The notes under the pieces: generated by a model
The model's input: the letters and a program-made list of their open reading frames with translations, nothing else
What the model was told of the DNA's origin: nothing
The model's database searches: none
Source: Flavobacteriales bacterium UBA6049
GTDB lineage: Bacteria; Bacteroidota; Bacteroidia; Flavobacteriales_G; Salibacteraceae
Direction: 5' to 3'
Assembly (NCBI GenBank): GCA_002429085.1
Contig: DIYR01000215.1
Coordinates: forward strand, 5,662 to 69,661
Length of the DNA: 64,000 nt
Shown here: in pieces, positions 1 through 7,941 of the stretch
How the letters are laid out: each line of letters begins with the position of its first letter
How positions within the stretch are numbered: the stretch's first letter is position 1
Translations under genes and position numbers: made by a program

Positions 1-552
1 TTTGTTGGTTTAGGACTTGGATTGCAGTCCATCTTCCAAGATATCGTTTCGGGATTTATTCTCTTGTTTGAAGGAGTCATTAAAAAGGGCGATATCGTTG
101 AAATAGACAAAACTGTTGGACAGGTAGAACAATTAGATATTCGCACTTCTAAAATTCGCAGCAGAGATGGAATTATGATTGTTGTTCCAAATTCAAAACT
201 TACAAGCAACGATGTCATCAATTGGAGTCATAGCAATAAAATCACTCGATTTAAAATCACTGTTGGAGTAGCATACGGATCTGATACAACTCTTGTAAAG
301 AACACATTAGAAGAATGTGCTAAAAACCATCCTGACGTGTTAACCAATTACCCTATTCACACAAGGTTTGAAGATTTTGGTGAATCAGCCCTCATTTTTG
401 AACTTTATTTCTGGGCTGAAAAAACATGGGAGATTGAGTTTATTAAAAGTGATATTCGTTTTTCAATTGATGCAGAATTTCGTAGAACAGGAATTCAAAT
501 TCCATTTCCTCAACGCGATTTGCACATTGTTTCGAATAAAACAACATTGTAA
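1..552 (+). CDS. MscS-family mechanosensitive channel, C-terminal part (5' end outside window)
   Basis: The reading frame is open from the first base, so the gene begins upstream of the window and only about 183 residues are seen. The first residues, FVGLGLGLQSIFQDIVSG, match the end of the pore-lining helix TM3 of the MscS family. They are followed by the beta domain (KKGDIVEIDKTVGQVEQL, then the 'VPNSKL' loop) and the mixed alpha/beta C-terminal domain. Such channels open under membrane tension and release solutes on hypo-osmotic shock from the inner membrane. The next gene starts 68 bases downstream on the same strand. The family call is firm; the N-terminal architecture is unseen. Confidence 0.93.
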   Translation, partial: FVGLGLGLQSIFQDIVSGFILLFEGVIKKGDIVEIDKTVGQVEQLDIRTSKIRSRDGIMIVVPNSKLTSNDVINWSHSNKITRFKITVGVAYGSDTTLVKNTLEECAKNHPDVLTNYPIHTRFEDFGESALIFELYFWAEKTWEIEFIKSDIRFSIDAEFRRTGIQIPFPQRDLHIVSNKTTL

Positions 553-620
553 CCAACCCATCCACCTGATTTTCCGTATATTCAGTATTAAGCTACACCT
601 ATTCGCCTAGGTGAAAGAAT

Positions 621-1190
621 ATGTTAATTGATCAAGATCTCATACAACGCTGCATAGCACAAGAACGTAGAGCTCAGCACGAACTCTACAAAAAGTGCTT
701 TAGCATATTAATGGGGGTTTGTATTCGTTACGAAAAAAATCGAACGGATGCAGAGGCTTTATTGAATATGGGCTTCTTGAAAATTGTGACAAAACTCGAT
801 AAGTATCAAACCTCAATTCCATTTGAGGCATGGATACGCAGAATCATGATCAATACGATCATTGATGAATATCGAAAGAATAAAAAAGAACAGGAGACTT
901 TAGAGTATACCGACTTTGAAGACTACCATTACAATCGGAGTATTGATTACAATGCTGCCGACAAATTATTTGATGCAGAAGAGCTGCAGATTATGATTAA
1001 CGACCTTCCCGCAGTAAGTCAACGTGTATTCAATTTACATGTAATCGATGGATATAGTCACAAAGAAATTAGTGACATGCTAGATATCTCTGTCGGAACC
1101 TCCAAATGGCATGTTTCGAATGCACGAAAATTACTGAAAGAAAGAATTGAGCAAAGACTAAATGAAAACGCACATAGAGTAACCGCATGA
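621..1190 (+). CDS. ECF-type sigma-70 family RNA polymerase sigma factor
   Basis: This 189-residue protein has the two-domain layout of extracytoplasmic-function sigma factors. Region 2 spans about residues 20-90 and includes the helix 'FEAWIRRIMINTIIDEYRK' that contacts the -10 element. Region 4 spans about 122-178 with a helix-turn-helix around 146-170 (YSHKEISDMLDISVGTSK). It directs core polymerase to a dedicated regulon. Its stop codon overlaps the start of the next gene in an ATGA junction, so the two products are translationally coupled. That neighbour has a cytoplasmic segment plus one inner-membrane helix, which makes it the obvious candidate anti-sigma factor. The regulon cannot be read from this window. 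Confidence 0.93.
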   Translation: MLIDQDLIQRCIAQERRAQHELYKKCFSILMGVCIRYEKNRTDAEALLNMGFLKIVTKLDKYQTSIPFEAWIRRIMINTIIDEYRKNKKEQETLEYTDFEDYHYNRSIDYNAADKLFDAEELQIMINDLPAVSQRVFNLHVIDGYSHKEISDMLDISVGTSKWHVSNARKLLKERIEQRLNENAHRVTA

Positions 1191-2650
1191 GCTCTAAAGA
1201 CTTGGACGACTTATTTAAGGAGAACTTGGGCGGCAGAACATTTGAGCCTTCCTCCTCGGCATGGGAGAGCATGGAGAGCATGATATCCGATCAACAACTT
1301 GATGGATTTGTGCAATCAAAGCTAGAAGGACAAGTATTCACCCCATCCAATAACGCGTGGAAACGAGTTGCCAAAGATCTTCCTGGCGGCAATCCATTCT
1401 GGAATAATACCAGACGAATGGCCGCTGCAATTACTACCGCTGTAGGTATAGCAGGAGCTGGAGCCATTTTGTGGCCATCAGAGCAACCTCAATATACTGA
1501 ACGAACTGTTCCTGTTGAAATGCCTCAACTTGAAGAAAACGAAATAGCATCACAACTATTCACCATCGAAACAAATGCATCTACTGATCGAAATTCTATT
1601 ACCTCTAACGAAAATCAAGAGTTCAACGAAGTAAATACAGAAGGTCGTCCAGTACTTGCTTCTACCGAAACAGTAGAATCATCTAACGTATTATCAACCC
1701 AAACAACAAACGCTTATAGCTCAACATATACTCAACAAAATTCCACTGAAGAATTAGCCGCTAGAGCTAATTCAACTACAGCACAAGAAATTACTAATAC
1801 CTTAAGTAATTCTAAAGTACCTACCCAAATTGCAGAAGCATTGCAGAATTCTCAATCTACTCGCAACTACAGTGGTATGCGAGCGGATGAAGCCATTTTT
1901 GAGACAGAGAATATAGTGCCAACAGTGCTATTTCTACCGACTAAAAGTGGTTTATTGGCCATTAACGAAACTAATTTAGAAGACGTTCCTACGAATATCG
2001 TATACGTACAAGAAATACCAAAACGTAAAGGTGTAATCAAACACGCACTTGGTATTTTAGGTGGTGTAAATGTAGCTCAAGGCTACGAAGGGGGAACCGC
2101 TTCTGGAAGTGCTAACGGAAATGTATTTGGGGGTCTTACCTACAACTATTTCTTCGCTCCAAAGTGGGTGCTTCACGCTGATTTACTTTATCAGTCACGT
2201 AAAGGAGTTGAAACATCAAAAGTTCTATCCGCTAAGACTTACAACTTTGGTAGTTCAAGAGATGTGCTTACCATGCACAACAAAACCATGAACTATTTAG
2301 AGTTACCCGTAAATATTGGATACCGTTTCGCACCTAATTGGCAAGTAACCACAGGTGTATCTATGGTTTATTTGCTTGGTTGTGAAAACGAGATGGTTCA
2401 TGAACATTCGGGCACATTTGATTCTTGGTCAAGAACAACAGAAGAAACTTCTCGTCCTGACGGAATGCAGAAGTTTGACTTTGCACTTAGTGCTGGTCTA
2501 GCTTATGAAATCATCCCTCAATTAGAGCTAGGAACCCGCTTAAACTATGGGTTGGTTGATGTTACAGATAATGACTACTTCCAACACAGTGCAAACGATA
2601 ATAATATGCAGTGGAGATTCCACATTGCTTACCGTTTCTTAACTTTTTAA
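1187..2650 (+). CDS. Putative dual membrane-spanning anti-sigma factor with outer-membrane beta-barrel
   Basis: The 487-residue protein has four visible zones. Residues 1-77 are soluble and contain a motif duplicated with an exact 32-residue period: L6-D7, L14, G16, F19-x-P21-S22, A25-W26 repeats as L38-D39, L46, G48, F51-x-P53-S54, A57-W58. Residues 79-96 form one hydrophobic helix preceded by RR. Residues about 100-280 are a Ser/Thr/Asn/Gln-rich linker. Residues about 285-487 resemble a small outer-membrane barrel (PF13568-like) ending in an aromatic residue. There is no N-terminal signal peptide, so the start would lie in the cytoplasm. The ATGA overlap with the sigma gene suggests that the N-terminus holds the sigma factor. 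The anti-sigma role is inferred from architecture. Confidence 0.75.
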   Translation: MSSKDLDDLFKENLGGRTFEPSSSAWESMESMISDQQLDGFVQSKLEGQVFTPSNNAWKRVAKDLPGGNPFWNNTRRMAAAITTAVGIAGAGAILWPSEQPQYTERTVPVEMPQLEENEIASQLFTIETNASTDRNSITSNENQEFNEVNTEGRPVLASTETVESSNVLSTQTTNAYSSTYTQQNSTEELAARANSTTAQEITNTLSNSKVPTQIAEALQNSQSTRNYSGMRADEAIFETENIVPTVLFLPTKSGLLAINETNLEDVPTNIVYVQEIPKRKGVIKHALGILGGVNVAQGYEGGTASGSANGNVFGGLTYNYFFAPKWVLHADLLYQSRKGVETSKVLSAKTYNFGSSRDVLTMHNKTMNYLELPVNIGYRFAPNWQVTTGVSMVYLLGCENEMVHEHSGTFDSWSRTTEETSRPDGMQKFDFALSAGLAYEIIPQLELGTRLNYGLVDVTDNDYFQHSANDNNMQWRFHIAYRFLTF

Positions 2651-2653
2651 CAC

Positions 2654-3796
2654 ATGCCAAAGTGGTTGCTAAACATAGGGATTGCTTGTACCATCGTGAT
2701 TGTAGGTTCATGTAAAAAATTAGATGAACCAGATTTACAGTCGAATGATGTACAGTTCTTTATAACTGGGCAACTTCAGAGTACTTTACTTACTATGGAA
2801 GCTGGTAATGACTCAGCTTATATGCATACAACTTATTCTCAAGATGATTTGAATGTTTATGAATTCAAGGGTACTTTGGGACATCAAGATTGTATGGGGC
2901 AAGCATCTTGCGAAGAAAGTATCTCATTGATTTTTAGAGATGGCCAAGTTAGCAGTGGTACAAGCACAAGCATTGATTCAACACTCTCTGTTGGCACTAT
3001 GGTTTTCAGAGGCCCGATAGACTCTACTATCAATAGCTATACCGTTCAGTTTACTGATGCGTCATATGCCAAAAATGGATCCCTGAGCTATGCATGGGAT
3101 TTTGGAGATGGGACAACAAGTACAGAAGCTAGTCCCCAACATACTTACCCGGCATCTATTTCTAGTCCTGTAAGTGCATGTTTAACAGTTACTGATAATC
3201 AAACGGGAACAACAAGTACTATTTGTAACGATATCTATCTGCCAACAAACTGTAAAGCTGATTTTACTTACCTGTTTGATAGCACTTCGTTAGATGAATT
3301 AAATGCAATTGAGCAAGGCACTGGTCCATATACATACTACTGGGACTTTGGAAATGGTTACTTGCCTTTAGGGGGACAAACACTCCCTGATTTTTCTTCA
3401 TTCGATTCTATTGAAGTATGTGTAAAGATTGTTGACGCATTAGGATGTGAAGCTACCATGTGCAAATACATGATTGTATCTTCTCAATACATCAATTGTG
3501 CTGCTCAATTTAATTGGAGTACCCAAGAAAATTGGACATTGAATGTACTTGATCTAAATGAGGTTATCATACAATTTACTGACGCGAATGGTAAAGTATG
3601 GTCTAGCGATCGCTATCAACAAGACAATGCCGTATTTACCATTATCGATATTCATAATTTCGATGCAAATATGGTAGGACAACCCACAAAGTCTATACAA
3701 TTTGAAGGTAGATGCAAGCTTTTCGGCTCATCTGCAACTGATGTAATCACTTTCAATGAAATTAATGGTAAAATGGCTGTTGCTTATCCGAACTAG
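2654..3796 (+). CDS. PKD-domain lipoprotein
   Basis: The 380-residue product begins with a hydrophobic signal and a lipobox VGSC with the lipidated cysteine at residue 20, followed by KKLDE. A canonical PKD domain lies around residues 115-180 (core YAWDFGDGTTS), and a second, more divergent one around 200-275 (YYWDFGNGY). PKD domains are beta-sandwich binding or spacer modules of surface proteins. The gene starts 3 bases after the barrel/anti-sigma gene and is surely co-transcribed, so it may sense a signal or be a partner of the barrel; that role is inference. Its last 35 bases overlap the 3' end of recJ on the other strand. Confidence 0.85.
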   Translation: MPKWLLNIGIACTIVIVGSCKKLDEPDLQSNDVQFFITGQLQSTLLTMEAGNDSAYMHTTYSQDDLNVYEFKGTLGHQDCMGQASCEESISLIFRDGQVSSGTSTSIDSTLSVGTMVFRGPIDSTINSYTVQFTDASYAKNGSLSYAWDFGDGTTSTEASPQHTYPASISSPVSACLTVTDNQTGTTSTICNDIYLPTNCKADFTYLFDSTSLDELNAIEQGTGPYTYYWDFGNGYLPLGGQTLPDFSSFDSIEVCVKIVDALGCEATMCKYMIVSSQYINCAAQFNWSTQENWTLNVLDLNEVIIQFTDANGKVWSSDRYQQDNAVFTIIDIHNFDANMVGQPTKSIQFEGRCKLFGSSATDVITFNEINGKMAVAYPN

Positions 3797-5504
3797 GCTG
3801 AATATCTTTTACTGCTAGTTGAATAGACACTTGACCATTCCATACATTTTCTTCTAGGGTATATACCACATCAACAGATTCTTTGCTTTGTAGCAATGGT
3901 AAGAGATCCGCCATACCAAAAGCAATTCCTCCATGCGTTATTCCGTTTTGTTCAAAATCAATCTTAAGATGAGTTTGGTCATTTCCTACAATACGGCTTC
4001 TCCCTGTGTCTCTTACATTTCTGCTTACAAAGTTTGGCTTCATATTCTTTGGACCAAATGGGGCCATTCGCTTTAATGTATTCAAGAAACGTCTGTTTAT
4101 CTGATCAAATGATAATTCCTCATCAATTTCAATCATAGGGACTAACTGTTCAGAATGAATTCGTTTACTTACTGCAGCATCAAAACGCCTTCTAAAGGCA
4201 TCAATTTGATCAAGCTCAATTGTCATTCCAGCTGCATATTTGTGCCCCCCAAACTGAATCAAACAATCAGCACAGTCATTTAAGGCTTCGTACACATCAA
4301 AACCTCTTACACTTCGAGCCGACCCAGCTGCATAGTCTCCATTCCTTGTAAAGACAACTGTAGGTTTATAGAACTGTTCAATCACTCTAGAAGCTACAAT
4401 CCCAATCACGCCTTTGTGCCACTCTGGATCATACAAAACAGAACTTTTAGTATTTCCCTGTGGATCATGTAAAGGAACTTGAGCTAAAGCCTCTGCGGTA
4501 ATCTGTTGATCTAAATCTCTCCGGTACTCGTTACTTTCTTGAATCAATTTGGCCATCACCTCTGCTTGTAGATCGTCTTCTTCAATCAATAATTCTACAG
4601 CATTACTACCATGATCTATTCTACCAGCGGCATTAATCTTTGGCCCAATTCCAAAAACCAAATCACTCACAGAAAGTTCTTTATTTACCTTATCTCCAAG
4701 AATCTTCGCAATTCCAGGACGTGGAAAACTCGCTATTTGCTTCAATCCCTTATTAACCAATACTCTATTCTCACCGGTCAAAGGAACTATATCACAAGCT
4801 GAGCTTATAGCTGCCAAATCAGTTAATTTATGCAGCTCGATCTCATCCATACCAATTCTATCGATTAAACCTTGTAACAACTTAAACCCAATACCACAAC
4901 CAGAAAGCTCTTTGAATGGGTAGTTGCAACTTGACTTTTTCGGATCTAAAATGGCATAAGCAGAAGGTAATTCTTCACCAGGTGTATGGTGATCACAAAT
5001 AATCACGTCAACATCATTCTCCTGTGCATAAGCTACCTTATCATTAGCCTTAATGCCGCAATCTAATGCCACCATTAGTTCAAACCCTTCATCTATGGCA
5101 TATTGCACACCCTCAAATGAAATTCCATACCCCTCTTTATAACGATCTGGAATATAGTACTCGAACTGTGCACCAATTCGCCTTAAGAAAATACACATTA
5201 ACGCAACAGAGGTAGTTCCATCTACATCGTAATCACCATATATCAAGATCTGTTCATTACGCTGAATAGCTAAAGCTAGTCTTCCAACAGCTTTATCCAT
5301 ATCTTCCATCAGGAATGGATTATGCAATTGCTCTAAACTAGGATTAAAAAATTCCTTCGCTGTGGCAAAATCAGTAACCCCTCTTCTAGCAAGCATTCGT
5401 GCCAAATGTGGTTGTATCTGCATAGACGAGCCAAGTTCTCTAACTACAGAATTAGGAGGAATTGGCAGCATTTGCCAACGATATGAACGGGTGGTTTTAC
5501 TCAT
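3762..5504 (-). CDS. recJ: Single-stranded-DNA-specific exonuclease RecJ
   Basis: RecJ degrades single-stranded DNA 5'-3' in recombination, mismatch and base-excision repair in the cytoplasm. The 580-residue protein has the usual length. It shows the DHH phosphoesterase motifs DYDVDG at residues 91-96 and DHHTPGE beginning at 171, which bind the catalytic metals. The DHHA1 domain carries the FGGHKYAAGMTIE motif, and an OB-fold follows at the C-terminus. The gene stands head to head with the DUF819 gene, only 9 bases apart, and converges with the PKD lipoprotein gene, overlapping it by 35 bases. The start with MSKTTRSYRW fits the family. Confidence 0.97.
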   Translation of the reverse strand: MSKTTRSYRWQMLPIPPNSVVRELGSSMQIQPHLARMLARRGVTDFATAKEFFNPSLEQLHNPFLMEDMDKAVGRLALAIQRNEQILIYGDYDVDGTTSVALMCIFLRRIGAQFEYYIPDRYKEGYGISFEGVQYAIDEGFELMVALDCGIKANDKVAYAQENDVDVIICDHHTPGEELPSAYAILDPKKSSCNYPFKELSGCGIGFKLLQGLIDRIGMDEIELHKLTDLAAISSACDIVPLTGENRVLVNKGLKQIASFPRPGIAKILGDKVNKELSVSDLVFGIGPKINAAGRIDHGSNAVELLIEEDDLQAEVMAKLIQESNEYRRDLDQQITAEALAQVPLHDPQGNTKSSVLYDPEWHKGVIGIVASRVIEQFYKPTVVFTRNGDYAAGSARSVRGFDVYEALNDCADCLIQFGGHKYAAGMTIELDQIDAFRRRFDAAVSKRIHSEQLVPMIEIDEELSFDQINRRFLNTLKRMAPFGPKNMKPNFVSRNVRDTGRSRIVGNDQTHLKIDFEQNGITHGGIAFGMADLLPLLQSKESVDVVYTLEENVWNGQVSIQLAVKDIQPSSDKQQPFYH

Positions 5505-5513
5505 ATTTGCGTC

Positions 5514-6608
5514 ATGCTTATTGGATTACAAATTCTATTTCTACTCGGATTTCCACTTCTAGCGACTAGACTGCATCAGCGTTACCATTGGTTCAGTCCA
5601 ATTATTGCAAGTTATGCCATAGGTATTGCAATTGGAAACCTCTTTCCTTCATATTTAAACGAAGGCTGGAGTATGCATTTAACCGAATTATCGGTGTTAA
5701 TGGCTATTCCAATGCTTTTGTTTGGAAGCAGCATGAAACAATTAGTGTTGCAAAGTAAACCGATGTTGTTGGCTTTTGCAACCGCTTGTATTGCAACAAC
5801 CATTGCTGTTTTAGTAGCTCATCATGTAATCCTAGTAGAAGACCCGCAAGCATCTCTAATTGCCGGGATGATTACTGGAGTATATACTGGTGGAACTACT
5901 AACTTGAATGCCATTGGCTTTGCTTTAAATGCTCCGAGTGAATTATTTGTTGTTCTTAATGCATTCGATACAGTATACAGTGCTCTCTATCTTTTTATTC
6001 TGTTATTAATTGGTAAGCTGGTATTCTCAAAAATATTTAAGGTAACAGACTGGCATGACAAATCTTGGGATGAAGAGCTTACATATCCATTCAGTTGGTT
6101 AGATCTATTAAAAACACATGGCTTTGCTATTCTGATGATTGGTAGTGCAGTAGGAATAACATTCTTACTCGCTGGATCATTGAATGGAACATGGATTATA
6201 TTACTGTTATCTGCTTTTGCCATTTTAGCTTCAGGATTAAAGCCTGTACAAAAGCTTACTCAACCGCATTTATATGCTGACTACTGGTTACAAGTATTTG
6301 CTATTTCTATGGGCAGTATGGCTAGCTGGGAAAAGATATCTTGGGAAGACACCAGTATATTATTTGCCTTGGGGTTGGTATTCTTGGTAATGCTACTCAT
6401 TCATTATGGATTGAGTAAACTATTTAAATTCGATAGAGATACGACAATTATAGCTTCTATTGCTGCAGTATTTGGCCCTCCATTCATCGGATTAGTTGCG
6501 AAAAACCTAAAAGCTGAAAAGCTTATTCTGCCTGGAATTGCTGTTGCGATTGTTGGTAATGCGTTCGGAACTTATTTAGGTCTTGCTATTGAGTGGATGC
6601 TGAGATAA
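5514..6608 (+). CDS. DUF819 family integral membrane protein
   Basis: The 364-residue protein is almost entirely hydrophobic, with about ten predicted membrane segments. It matches the DUF819 (PF05684) pattern, including the glycine- and threonine-rich stretch GMITGVYTGGTTNLNAIGFAL near residues 120-140, which resembles the discontinuous helices of anion transporters. The family is widespread in Bacteroidota but its substrate is not established. The start codon lies 4 bases after CATATTTG (5502-5509), one mismatch from the -7 promoter box, so the message may have little or no leader. The gene is divergent from recJ. Confidence 0.85.
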   Translation: MLIGLQILFLLGFPLLATRLHQRYHWFSPIIASYAIGIAIGNLFPSYLNEGWSMHLTELSVLMAIPMLLFGSSMKQLVLQSKPMLLAFATACIATTIAVLVAHHVILVEDPQASLIAGMITGVYTGGTTNLNAIGFALNAPSELFVVLNAFDTVYSALYLFILLLIGKLVFSKIFKVTDWHDKSWDEELTYPFSWLDLLKTHGFAILMIGSAVGITFLLAGSLNGTWIILLLSAFAILASGLKPVQKLTQPHLYADYWLQVFAISMGSMASWEKISWEDTSILFALGLVFLVMLLIHYGLSKLFKFDRDTTIIASIAAVFGPPFIGLVAKNLKAEKLILPGIAVAIVGNAFGTYLGLAIEWMLR

Positions 6609-6613
6609 GCGCA

Positions 6614-6670
6614 TAAAAAAAGGGAGCCACTGCAGAAATGCGATGTGACTCCCCCCACTAACCACCTACT
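6614..6670 (-). ncRNA. Putative small RNA of about 55 nucleotides
   Basis: A complete promoter (6675-6704) and a U-tailed terminator (6615-6653) face the same way on the minus strand with only about 20 bases between the predicted start (6667-6670) and the stem. No ORF fits between them. The 5' part of the RNA is G-rich (AGGUGGUUAGUGGGGGG) and single-stranded in this fold, so it could base-pair with mRNAs, but the terminator stem may take up some of the Gs. It does not resemble tmRNA, 6S or SRP RNA in length. An alternative is a short abortive leader or antisense end of the DUF819 mRNA. The family is not recognised. Confidence 0.5.
6615..6653 (-). terminator. Intrinsic terminator, minus strand
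   Basis: On the minus strand, GGGAGTCAC (6653-6645) pairs with GTGGCTCCC (6630-6622) and is followed by seven U (6621-6615). One pair is G-U in the minus-strand RNA but would be a C-A mismatch in plus-strand RNA, which fixes the direction. It closes the small RNA described next and would also stop read-through from the DAHP synthase gene. Confidence 0.8.
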
Positions 6671-6674
6671 GGTA

Positions 6675-6704
6675 CAAATGTACAGGAAGTTTTAGATCAT
6701 CCAA
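6675..6704 (-). promoter_or_regulatory. Bacteroidota-type promoter (-33 TTG, 19-base spacer, -7 TACATTTG)
   Basis: Read on the minus strand, TTG (6704-6702) is followed after exactly 19 bases by TACATTTG (6682-6675), a perfect match to the TAnnTTTG consensus at the known spacing. It is the best promoter match found in the window and it points away from the DAHP synthase gene, into the small-RNA region. Confidence 0.7.
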
Positions 6705-6810
6705 GCTTTTCTATAGAAAAAAACCGTTAAATATTCCCTAATATCAGTGGAAACAGAACGCCATAACCCCTAATTAGAATAGTAAAAAGGCAAGTATTAA
6801 TTGTTAGTTA

Positions 6811-7908
6811 TTAATCCTGAGTCTCTTGCTGAAAAATTCCAGTTTGAATGCGAATAGATTCGTCATGAATTATTTTCATCAGAATTTCTGCAAAATGGGC
6901 ATCAATATCCTGAGATTGAGCAAAAGGAATACGAGAATCTAAGATCTCTTTCCAACGTTCCAGTTGAAAAACGGACACATTATTCTCTTTTTTGTATTCA
7001 CCTAGCTCCTTTGAAAGATCAAATCGCTTAGCTAAAACTCGAATCAATTCTGAGTCTAGTTCATCCATAGCACTACGATACGTTTCTAACTTAGCCGTAA
7101 ACTCAGCCGAATTGCTCCTTGCATTTCGAACAATTAATTGTTCCAACATCTCATTGAGCCTGCCAGGTGTTATTTGTTGTTGCGCATCACTTAAAGCACT
7201 ATCAGGAGTGTAGTGAGATTCTATCATTAATCCATCAAAATCTAAGTCAAACGCTTTTTGAGCAACATAACTCAATTTATCTCTAGCTCCAGCTATATGA
7301 CTAGGATCACAAAAAAGAGGCAACGATGGCAAGGTGGTTTTTAACTCAATCGGAATCTCCCAGTTTGGCGCATTTCTAAACTGCTTATTCATTGAAGAAA
7401 AGCCTCTATGAATAGCGGCAATTTGCTTGATCCCTGCTTGGTTGATTCGTTCCAAAGCTCCTATCCATAACGCTAAATCTGGGTTGATCGGATTCTTTAC
7501 CATCACAGGAATATCAACGCCTTTTAGTACATCTGCAATTTCTTGAACTGAAAATGGGTTTACCGTGGTTCTAGCCCCTATCCATAGAATTTTCATTCCG
7601 TATTCAAGAGCTAATTCTACATGCTTTGCGTTTGCTACTTCAACTGCAACTGGAATATTCAATTCGTTTTGAACACGCTGTAACCATGGAAAAGCCTTTT
7701 CTCCCACTCCTTCAAATGAATTTGGTCTGGTACGAGGTTTCCACACACCTGCCCTGTAAGCGTGAATACGATTGCTTGCTTTTAAAGCATTAGCAGTTGC
7801 CAATACTTGTTCTTCTGTTTCAGCACTGCAAGGACCAGCTATAATTGCAGGTTTTCCGTTGGTATTTAACCAACTAGAAAAGTCAACCATATTTATTGTA
7901 GCATTCAC
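6811..7908 (-). CDS. Bifunctional DAHP synthase / chorismate mutase (type II)
   Basis: The N-terminal 265 residues are a class I-beta (KDPG-aldolase-like) 3-deoxy-7-phosphoheptulonate synthase, which joins PEP and erythrose-4-phosphate in the first step of the shikimate pathway. Motifs are IIAGPCSAET, RAGVWKPRTRPNSFEG, IGARTTVNPF, VMVKNPINPD and CDPSHIAG. The last 90 or so residues are an AroQ chorismate mutase helix bundle (MDELDSELIRVLAKRF). This fusion is normal in Bacteroidota, where the mutase domain also gives feedback control by prephenate-pathway products. Two oxidoreductase genes lie upstream on the same strand. An alternative start at Met7 (7890) is possible. Confidence 0.96.
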   Translation of the reverse strand: MNATINMVDFSSWLNTNGKPAIIAGPCSAETEEQVLATANALKASNRIHAYRAGVWKPRTRPNSFEGVGEKAFPWLQRVQNELNIPVAVEVANAKHVELALEYGMKILWIGARTTVNPFSVQEIADVLKGVDIPVMVKNPINPDLALWIGALERINQAGIKQIAAIHRGFSSMNKQFRNAPNWEIPIELKTTLPSLPLFCDPSHIAGARDKLSYVAQKAFDLDFDGLMIESHYTPDSALSDAQQQITPGRLNEMLEQLIVRNARSNSAEFTAKLETYRSAMDELDSELIRVLAKRFDLSKELGEYKKENNVSVFQLERWKEILDSRIPFAQSQDIDAHFAEILMKIIHDESIRIQTGIFQQETQD

Positions 7909-7941
7909 TATCTATTCAACGTTTGTGTGTAAGCAAAGTTC

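Noticed and set aside
596..613. CACCTA-N6-TAGGTG hairpin just before the sigma gene start
   Set aside because: Only 6-base arms with no T-tail; it neither looks like a terminator nor repeats elsewhere, so chance is likely.
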